Below, one piece after another: positions 1 through 5,374 of a stretch of 5,720 nt of DNA. The notes below the pieces were generated by a model. It searched no databases. It worked only from the letters and a program-made list of their open reading frames with translations, and had not been told where the DNA came from. Source of the DNA: Bacteroidales bacterium (GTDB lineage: Bacteria; Bacteroidota; Bacteroidia; Bacteroidales; JAAUTT01); contig JANXXY010000129.1 in assembly GCA_025350365.1 (NCBI GenBank), positions 1 to 5,720 of the forward strand, written 5' to 3'. Made by a program: the position numbers and the translations under genes. Within the stretch, counting starts at the first letter, position 1; the number at the start of each line of letters is the position of its first letter.

Positions 1-1361
1 CTAAGTCGCAATGTGCCAAAATGGGAATTAACGAAACAATAAAGAATAAAATTTCAAAAGAACTCATTTCTATAATAGAAGAAGCTCATAGCAAAAACAT
101 TGTGATTGGAGATTTTAATCCATATAATATTTTTATTAACCCACATGGAGATATCCAAATTTTAGATGTTGATAGTTTTGAAACCCCTGCCTTAAAGCAT
201 TCAGGCCGTTTGCTTGATGATATTAGGGATCATTATTATTTGGGAAAGGTAAGCCGGCAAAGCGATTATTATGCTCTGGCAGTAAATGTTTTCAAGCTTT
301 TCACATATGTGCATCCATACAAAGGTGTTCATAGTATCTGGAAACAGCTTGAAGAAAGAGCAATAAAAAAAATATCCGTACTTAGCAACGATACCGGTTT
401 AATAATTCCTGCATTTTACGAACCCATTGGTAGTAAAGCATTAGAGATGCAATTTAAACGGATATTTGAAGATGGCGAAAGGTTTTTAATTCAGGTGGAT
501 CAAATAACCACAATCAAGAAACCACAACCTGTTATTCAAACCAACCGCACGAATATTATGGTGAAAGTAATTTCAGATAACGTAATTGATTTCTATTTCA
601 ATGAAACATTGGGGTATATTAAAACTGGTACCATAACTGAATTGTACGATTGCACTTTCAAAGGTAATCTGAGTTTAACCGGAAAAATAAACAATACAGA
701 CTATGATTCTCTATGGGTTGGAAATAAAAATATACTTCGGGTGAAGGATAATCAACTTTATCATAATAATAACCTTATAATCAACTTCGAAATTCCTGAA
801 AATTTCCGTGTTATTCAATTAGATCATATTCTTTTTGGTGTTGACTGGGAAAACATCTACCATATTTATCCTGATAAAATAATTAATAAAAATGTATCAT
901 GGAGCAAGATACCTTCATGGGGCCGTGGGTTTAAATTTGAATTTAGCCCGATACAACTTACCGGAGGAGTTGCCCGAACGCATTTTAGAAATGGAGATGC
1001 CATAAACTCGGTGAAATTACCATTGAATGCTAAAAACCTGAATTTGAAAGGGAATACTGGTGTAATTACCTATTTCGAAGATGAAAAAATTAAACATAAT
1101 TGGTTTTGCATAAATGGATTAAACTTTGTGATGTGCAAAGAAACCGAAGAAATATTTAGCTTTGCTATTAAACAAACAACAGAAACTGCTTTTGTTTTTG
1201 TTCCCAAAGATGGAAAAATTGAAATATTGCGAACACCTGATTTTAGCGCAGTGGATTCAATTGAATTTGATGTATGCACAGCGCAGTCGCAAATTTTCTT
1301 AACCCGATCCGGTTTATTATTGTTGGAGAATAAAGTATTGTATTTAATTAATAGAAATTAA
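1..1361 (+). CDS. Atypical protein kinase C-lobe with beta-rich C-terminal region (5'-partial)
   Basis: The frame is open back to the window edge, so the true start and the ATP-binding N-lobe lie upstream; the ATG at 21 is used only for numbering. Seen in the sequence: a catalytic loop IVIGDFNPYNIFI with catalytic Asp31 and Asn36 spaced as in DLKPxN, then LDVDSFE, where Asp49 sits 18 residues after Asp31 as the DFG Asp does, giving DVD instead of DFG. SDYYALAVNVFKLF (81-94) matches the helix F region with its conserved Asp82. Such GDxNPxN/DVDSF kinases are known from YegI-like kinases and the TerY (VWA)-PP2C-kinase triads linked to stress response. Residues from about 165 to 446 are rich in short beta strands, Asn, Gly and aromatic residues, and could be a beta-propeller or other sensor domain (inference). 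The stop lies 5 bp before nadE, suggesting co-transcription. The substrate is unknown. Confidence 0.75.
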   Translation, partial: KSQCAKMGINETIKNKISKELISIIEEAHSKNIVIGDFNPYNIFINPHGDIQILDVDSFETPALKHSGRLLDDIRDHYYLGKVSRQSDYYALAVNVFKLFTYVHPYKGVHSIWKQLEERAIKKISVLSNDTGLIIPAFYEPIGSKALEMQFKRIFEDGERFLIQVDQITTIKKPQPVIQTNRTNIMVKVISDNVIDFYFNETLGYIKTGTITELYDCTFKGNLSLTGKINNTDYDSLWVGNKNILRVKDNQLYHNNNLIINFEIPENFRVIQLDHILFGVDWENIYHIYPDKIINKNVSWSKIPSWGRGFKFEFSPIQLTGGVARTHFRNGDAINSVKLPLNAKNLNLKGNTGVITYFEDEKIKHNWFCINGLNFVMCKETEEIFSFAIKQTTETAFVFVPKDGKIEILRTPDFSAVDSIEFDVCTAQSQIFLTRSGLLLLENKVLYLINRN

Positions 1362-1366
1362 TTTCC

Positions 1367-3256
1367 ATGATGTCTTCCACTAATCCTGTAAAAATAGCTG
1401 TTGCTCAAATAGAAGTTATTGCCGGGCATCCGGATATAAATGCAAAAAAAATTCTTCGGGAAATTGAGATTGCAAAAAATGCCGGAGATGATATCATCGT
1501 TTTCCCTGAAATGTCTATTCCCGGTTATTTGCTTGGCGATGAGTGGGAAAACACCGCATTTGTAAATGATTGTTATGCATTTAACGATGAAATAAAAAAT
1601 GCAACTGATAACATTGTGGCTATTTGGGGGAATGTTGATGTGGATGATTCCATGAAAAATGAAGACGGTAGGATTAGAAAATACAATGCAGCCTTTATTG
1701 CCCAAAACAAAAGTTATTTAGGTGCAGGTCGTGTTCATAAAACTCTAATGCCGAAATATCGTGAATTTGACGATGAACGACATTTTTATTCAGCCAGAAA
1801 AGAAGCACAAGACAGATATTTATCTATTGAGGATGTATTCGATCCTTTTGAAGTAACTATAAAAGCAACAAGCCACAAACTAGGCCTTATTTTATGTGAG
1901 GACATGTGGAGTGACGATTACACCATAAACCCCATCAATATTCTTTTAAAAAAGGATGCCGGATTAATTGTAAACCTTTCCTGCTCTCCCTGGACCTGGC
2001 GAAAGAATAATAAACGGCATTCAGTAGTGCGAAACAGGATTGAAAACCAACCGGTTTATTTTATCTATGCCAATAATATCGGGATTCAAAATAATGGTAA
2101 AAACATTTTTCTTTTCGATGGCAATTCCACCATTTATAATCCCGATGGATCACTCCAAAAAGTTGCAAAAGATTATACTGAAGAAACAATCAGGGCACCC
2201 ATCTTTGCCGAAAAAATAGAGATAATGCTCAATCCCGAAGTAAGTGACGAAAGGGATAAGGAAGAACTATATAAAGGTATTGTGTATGGGATTAAGAAAT
2301 TTTTTGATATTTTTCCGAACCGGCGTGTAGTATTAGGACTAAGCGGTGGAATAGATTCAGCTTTGAGCGCCGTGTTGCTTGCCGAAGCGTTAGGTTCTGA
2401 GAATGTTTACGCCATTAATATGCCCTCTCAGTTTAATTCCGAAACAACCAAAAACGCTGCAAAAATCCTGGCACAAAATCTTGGCATTCATTACACCACT
2501 ATACCCATTCAGGCTTCATATGAAAATACAATCATTGACTTGGAATCGGCCATATTTACCAGATTGGATGGTTCGAATACAACCACGAAATTAAAGCTTT
2601 CAGGTATTAATAAAGAAAATATCCAGGCGAGGGATCGGGGCTCGCGCCTGCTTGCCGGAGTAGCTTCTATTTTAGACGCTGTATTTGTAAACAATGGCAA
2701 TAAAACCGAAACTGCTTTTGGCTATGCAACTCTGTATGGAGATGTGAATGGGGCTCTTGCTCCCATTGCCGACCTATATAAAATGGAGGTTTATGAATTG
2801 GCTGCATTTATAAACAGTAAAAAAAATGTTATACCGGATACCATCTTTAATATTCCGGCTTCAGCCGAATTAAGCGCCGATCAGAATATAGACGAAGGCA
2901 AAGGCGACCCCATTTATTACCCATACCATGATAAGCTCGTGCGGGCTTTTGTTGAATTTCGTCTCGATCCGGAAGATCTGCTTCAATATTATACAGAAGG
3001 TATACTGGCACAAATTATAAAATGCGATGAGAAAATAATTGAAAATTATTTTAAAGATGCGGCATCATTCATTGCCGATTTAGAACATAAGTGGAAACTT
3101 TACAAGCTTAATTATTTTAAACGAATTCAGTCACCCCCTATCATTGCTGTAAGCAAAAGGGCTTTCGGATTTGATTTAAGGGAATCGCAGAATGGTGTTT
3201 ATTTTACTCAACGGTATTTGAAGTTGAAGCATAAACTAATGAATGGTGAAAATTGA
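1367..3256 (+). CDS. nadE: Glutamine-dependent NAD+ synthetase
   Basis: Catalyses the last step of NAD+ synthesis in the cytoplasm: nicotinate adenine dinucleotide + ATP + glutamine to NAD+, AMP, PPi and glutamate. The N-terminal nitrilase-type glutaminase (about 8-285) has the full triad: Glu48 in FPEMSIPGYLLGDEW, Lys125 in HKTLMPKYREFDDERHF and Cys177 in LILCEDMW. The C-terminal synthetase (about 300-629) has the PP-loop SGGIDS (326-331), ENIQARDRG (417-425), NNGNKTE (442-448), the TLYGD loop (456-460) and a C-terminal FGFDLRES (600-607). At 629 aa it is full length for a two-domain NadE. The start could be ATG 1367 or the adjacent ATG 1370; neither has a clear Shine-Dalgarno. It follows the kinase gene by 5 bp. 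From memory, it differs from the housekeeping Bacteroides NadE and resembles a second clade (GYLLGDxWE, PPIIxxSKxAFGFDLRES). Whether it is the only copy cannot be told from the window. No convincing terminator follows. Confidence 0.96.
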   Translation: MMSSTNPVKIAVAQIEVIAGHPDINAKKILREIEIAKNAGDDIIVFPEMSIPGYLLGDEWENTAFVNDCYAFNDEIKNATDNIVAIWGNVDVDDSMKNEDGRIRKYNAAFIAQNKSYLGAGRVHKTLMPKYREFDDERHFYSARKEAQDRYLSIEDVFDPFEVTIKATSHKLGLILCEDMWSDDYTINPINILLKKDAGLIVNLSCSPWTWRKNNKRHSVVRNRIENQPVYFIYANNIGIQNNGKNIFLFDGNSTIYNPDGSLQKVAKDYTEETIRAPIFAEKIEIMLNPEVSDERDKEELYKGIVYGIKKFFDIFPNRRVVLGLSGGIDSALSAVLLAEALGSENVYAINMPSQFNSETTKNAAKILAQNLGIHYTTIPIQASYENTIIDLESAIFTRLDGSNTTTKLKLSGINKENIQARDRGSRLLAGVASILDAVFVNNGNKTETAFGYATLYGDVNGALAPIADLYKMEVYELAAFINSKKNVIPDTIFNIPASAELSADQNIDEGKGDPIYYPYHDKLVRAFVEFRLDPEDLLQYYTEGILAQIIKCDEKIIENYFKDAASFIADLEHKWKLYKLNYFKRIQSPPIIAVSKRAFGFDLRESQNGVYFTQRYLKLKHKLMNGEN

Positions 3257-3398
3257 CAAATGATTGGTTGATTTGAACGAATGAAAAGTATGAATAGTGG
3301 GAAAGTGCTGAGCTACGGACCTATCAAACTATAAGAATCACGCCAGTGAGTGACGCAAAAAAGGATACTCTAATAGAGCACATCTTAAATAACCACCT

Positions 3399-3480
3399 AT
3401 AAGTGCATAGTTTATTACCCGGGGATGCAGTTCAACTGGGACTTCAAGTTTGGGGTTGCAGACCACATGGAGTCGTATTT
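3399..3480. repeat. Imperfect direct repeat, copy A (possible attC-like cassette site)
   Basis: Aligns without gaps to 4509-4590 at an offset of exactly 1110 bp, with 70 of 82 positions identical; weaker similarity continues on both sides up to the lipoprotein gene. The longest identical run includes GGGACTTCAAGTT (3438-3450). A stem-loop GACTTCA (3440-3446)/TGGAGTC (3468-3474) is retained with one T-G wobble, with a 21-nt loop containing TTGCAG. It lies directly after the 3' end of the minus-strand lipoprotein gene 1, as attC sites follow cassette ORFs. Near the gene end, the minus strand reads ACACAAC (3482-3488), one base off the integron core RYYYAAC. The opposite boundary has no clear GTTRRRY. 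A terminator-like or other dispersed genomic repeat is the alternative. Confidence 0.85.
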
Positions 3481-3507
3481 GTTGTGTGGAGTGTATTTTT
3501 CATTGTA

Positions 3508-3993
3508 TTATCTGAACATATAAAATCCAAATACAAATCCCAAAGCGGCTGCTCCAATGCCAACTATTGTATTTCTTGTTCTATCCTTGCTTACTCGCTT
3601 ATCAACTTCTCCTGATTTATAATATTCATTGTTCTGAGGTTTCATTGTGGATACTTTGAATTTATAAAATTCAGCACTGCAACGATAACATGAACTCCAC
3701 AAATCTGGCCTGGTTTCATCAACGATATTAACAATATTAGCATTTAAAGTGCATCCTTCATTTTTTAATATTTCCAATGCGAGAGCTTCGCTACATGCTA
3801 CAGCAAATCCCGATTCACCCAATTTAATTTCTCCAACTTTCTGTAATGAATCAGTAATCGTCATGAATTTTTTAATAATAATATCACAATTCTTATAGTC
3901 AGACTTATTTATCAGATAACCTGTTCTTACAATCCGATGAGTACAACTTGAAATCAAAAAAAGTAAAATTAAATAGAAAGCTATCTTTTTCAT
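3508..3993 (-). CDS. Small predicted lipoprotein with C-terminal membrane segment (cassette-like gene 1)
   Basis: 161 aa from an ATG at 3993. The N-terminus MKKIAFYLILLFLISSC is a lipoprotein signal peptide with lipidated Cys17 (lipobox LISSC). The mature part has five further cysteines (36, 67, 81, 102, 105), including WSSCYRC with a CxxC at 102-105. The segment around 67-92 (ACSEALALEILKNEGCTLNA) looks like a helix packed on a small alpha/beta fold. A basic stretch (about 132-140) precedes a Gly/Ala-rich hydrophobic segment (142-160) that reaches the C-terminus, so the protein may touch the membrane at both ends. I do not recognise a function. It stands alone on the minus strand, converges on nadE, and is followed immediately by repeat copy A. 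A 22-bp near-palindrome lies 56 bp upstream of the start and could be regulatory. The second gene after a copy of the same repeat is also a lipoprotein. Confidence 0.75.
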   Translation of the reverse strand: MKKIAFYLILLFLISSCTHRIVRTGYLINKSDYKNCDIIIKKFMTITDSLQKVGEIKLGESGFAVACSEALALEILKNEGCTLNANIVNIVDETRPDLWSSCYRCSAEFYKFKVSTMKPQNNEYYKSGEVDKRVSKDRTRNTIVGIGAAALGFVFGFYMFR

Positions 3994-4508
3994 ATCATAG
4001 TTTTTATATTAGATGAAGGTCATTTTTTTACATTACCCACAACATCTAAATAACCCCAATTGGGATTATTTCCCTATTAGCTTGACCTTGTATTTCGCGG
4101 TTATTCATTTTATTGCAATAAATTTCGAAAACATATTTCATAATCAGGCTATTTTGGTTGCAATTTAGTAAACTATTCCGGTCAAGCTTGTTTTTTGTTT
4201 AAATATCTGATCCATACGGCGGAGTTTTTATCCGGTCGCTTCCAACCGTTCGGGTTAAGCTGTGCCTGAATCGAATATATCCTTAAAGGCTCAGCCTGGT
4301 TTTATTTGGCCAGCTTAAGCAGAACTTAGGTTGGATATGGTTACTATTGCTTTTGTGTTCAAAACCTACAATTATTGGTTATAAAAATCCAATTAAAATG
4401 ATTTTTACGTTTTATTTTAACCAGATATGTGAAAAATAAGCTCGGAAAGATGATTCTACCTGAACTTTGAACTCCGGATTTAATATCTGGGTAACAGAAT
4501 ACCCCTTG
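3994..4508. other. Long non-coding stretch between lipoprotein gene 1 and repeat B
   Basis: About 515 bp with no ORF that looks coding on either strand; the longest frames are short and lack a recognisable start or signal. It holds the upstream region of lipoprotein gene 1 (roughly 3994-4100), a 22-bp near-palindrome (4049-4070), a perfect 14-bp palindrome TTTATTGCAATAAA (4109-4122), and a locally more GC-rich patch (about 4215-4320) with short inverted repeats such as AGGC-TCA-GCCT (4287-4297 region). No clear Bacteroidetes promoter (TTTG / TAnnTTTG) was found. It may be a decayed cassette or may encode a small RNA, but nothing proves either. Confidence 0.5.
4049..4070. promoter_or_regulatory. 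22-bp near-perfect palindrome upstream of lipoprotein gene 1
   Basis: The left arm AATAACCCCAA (4049-4059) and right arm TTGGGATTATT (4060-4070) are complementary at 10 of 11 positions; only C4054/A4065 mismatch. It is centred on CCCAATTGGG. It lies about 56 bp before the start codon of the minus-strand lipoprotein gene. This is a size and symmetry typical of a dimeric regulator operator, though a hairpin in RNA is also possible. No regulator gene is nearby, so the role is inferred. Confidence 0.4.
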
Positions 4509-4590
4509 ATAAGTGTATAGTTTATTATTCGGGGATTTAGTTCAACCGGGACTTCAAGTTGGGTCTTGCAGATCACATGAAGTCCTATTT
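4509..4590. repeat. Imperfect direct repeat, copy B (possible attC-like cassette site)
   Basis: Second copy of the repeat at 3399-3480, in the same orientation and the same place: just after the stop codon of a minus-strand lipoprotein gene. It forms a perfect 8-bp stem GGACTTCA (4549-4556)/TGAAGTCC (4578-4585) around a 21-nt loop, and the loop itself can pair GGTCT/AGATC around TGC with one wobble. The wobble in copy A at the same stem position suggests that the fold matters more than the exact bases. The minus strand of 4532-4546 reads GTTGAACTAAATCCC, found again exactly at 5269-5283 before the integrase gene. Integron core motifs at the edges are degenerate (GCCAAAT on the minus strand near the gene end), so attC identity is inferred. 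Confidence 0.85.
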
Positions 4591-4605
4591 ATTTGGCGGT
4601 AGTTT

Positions 4606-5022
4606 TTATTGTATTTCAATCTTAGTCAATTTCTTCACATTCATTGGAGTTACTGGTAATGTAATAAAATGTGATTTACTTCCATAAACCAAACTATCTC
4701 TCAAAAATACGGAATCAAAGTATAATTGAATTCGACGACCTGTACTATCAGTCAATCTTATGCCGGTTTGTGGTTTAACTGTAAAGATTACATCATTCCC
4801 ATTCTTATCCTTACATTTAAGCGTCTCAATTCCATTATAAAAATTTTTACCACCTTTTAAAGCAACTCCGACTAATCCAAGTCTAAAATCATACGCATCA
4901 TTTATTTTATTTGGGTCAATGTTTTGAAGTTGTTCTTTGAAACTACTGGAAGTCATGTAATAAGTCGAACATGAGGTCATTGATAAAACAAAAATTATCA
5001 AGATAAAATAATAATTTCTCAT
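4606..5022 (-). CDS. Small predicted lipoprotein (cassette-like gene 2)
   Basis: 138 aa from the ATG at 5022. A longer version starting at a TTG (5055) is possible, but would put 11 polar residues before the signal peptide, so the ATG is preferred. MRNYYFILIIFVLSMTSC is a lipoprotein signal with lipidated Cys18, followed by a polar linker STYYMTSSSF. The mature part has a predicted beta-rich fold: IETLKCKDKNGNDVIFTVKP (65-84), IRLTDSTGRRIQLYFDSVFL (88-107), a strand around LVYGSKSHFITLP (111-123), and a C-terminal VKKLTKIEIQ. I recall similar small lipoproteins of unknown role in Bacteroidetes genomes, but cannot name a family with certainty. The gene is alone, with repeat copy B right after its stop, and is divergent from the integrase gene. 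Its own promoter would lie in 5023-5140; none is clear. Confidence 0.72.
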   Translation of the reverse strand: MRNYYFILIIFVLSMTSCSTYYMTSSSFKEQLQNIDPNKINDAYDFRLGLVGVALKGGKNFYNGIETLKCKDKNGNDVIFTVKPQTGIRLTDSTGRRIQLYFDSVFLRDSLVYGSKSHFITLPVTPMNVKKLTKIEIQ

Positions 5023-5144
5023 ACAGTCAATCGGTCTATGATTAATAACTTTCAATTATTTAGGAATAAATTTGTCTAAATCTTACTTTTCATATGCTTT
5101 CAATTTGACCAATAAATCCATGGCGTTCAGGGTCTTTTTAAAAT

Positions 5145-5164
5145 TACCGCCAACGTCGGCGGTA
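5145..5164. repeat. GC-rich inverted repeat (hairpin)
   Basis: TACCGCC (5145-5151) and GGCGGTA (5158-5164) are perfect 7-bp arms around AACGTC; the whole 20 bp is palindromic except for one central pair. It stands out in an AT-rich context. Read on the minus strand it is followed by ATTTTAAAAAG, a poor T-tract, so it is at best a weak leftward terminator, with no gene to terminate from that side. A protein-binding site or part of a recombination site is equally possible. Confidence 0.6.
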
Positions 5165-5268
5165 TGGCCAGTAAAGGATTGCGGAGAACGAACCTATCAA
5201 CCGATACAAAAATTGATGCGGGTGATGAACTTCGCATACCACTGAAACCTTTATTGGCTATAGCGTGT

Positions 5269-5305
5269 GTTGAACTAAATCCCTTACGGGATAGCTTTGT
5301 TCAAC
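5269..5305. repeat. Nested inverted repeat before the integrase gene, sharing a 15-mer with repeat B
   Basis: The outer arms GTTGAAC (5269-5275)/GTTCAAC (5299-5305) enclose inner arms ATCCC (5279-5283)/GGGAT (5288-5292) around TTAC, giving a bulged stem-loop. Bases 5269-5283, GTTGAACTAAATCCC, are identical to the minus strand of 4532-4546 inside repeat B; the corresponding stretch of copy A (3422-3436) matches at 13 of 15. It lies 69 bp before the integrase start codon. The position, symmetry and shared core suggest a recombination site (attI-like) or the end of a mobile element; an operator for the integrase gene is the alternative. Confidence 0.6.
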
Positions 5306-5374
5306 TTTATCAAAAATAGACATAAAATCAATTGTACGATCTTTACGGCAGTATTAATTTAAAAATATTGTTGT

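Larger units (their letters stand above)
5023..5374. other. Divergent intergenic region between lipoprotein gene 2 and integrase gene
   Basis: About 350 bp with no credible ORF. It must hold the start signals for both the leftward lipoprotein gene and the rightward integrase gene. It contains two strong inverted repeats (5145-5164 and 5269-5305), listed separately, and a stretch 5188-5206 that matches 3315-3333 at 16 of 19 bases. In an integron this is where the attI site and the cassette promoter would be; here that assignment rests on position and on the 15-mer shared with repeat B. No confident promoter was identified. Confidence 0.55.

Noticed and set aside
1358..1705. Minus-strand frame of 115 codons inside nadE
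   Set aside because: Antisense to the conserved nitrilase domain including Glu48; it has no coding features of its own.
3336..3367. Possible terminator after nadE (TCAC-GCCA-GTGA, then A-run)
   Set aside because: The stem is only 4 bp and the following run is of A, not T, on the coding strand; too weak to call a terminator.
3403..3615. Plus-strand frame of 70 codons overlapping repeat A and the end of lipoprotein gene 1
   Set aside because: It runs through the repeat and antisense to a gene with a clear lipoprotein signal; its protein has no recognisable features.
3399..4590. CRISPR array or insertion-sequence ends as the explanation of the direct repeats
   Set aside because: Only two copies 1110 bp apart, too long and diverged for CRISPR repeats, and no transposase gene lies between them.
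5023..5055. Longer form of lipoprotein gene 2 starting at a TTG codon at 5055
   Set aside because: It would place polar residues before the signal peptide; the ATG at 5022 gives a normal lipoprotein signal of 17 residues before the Cys.
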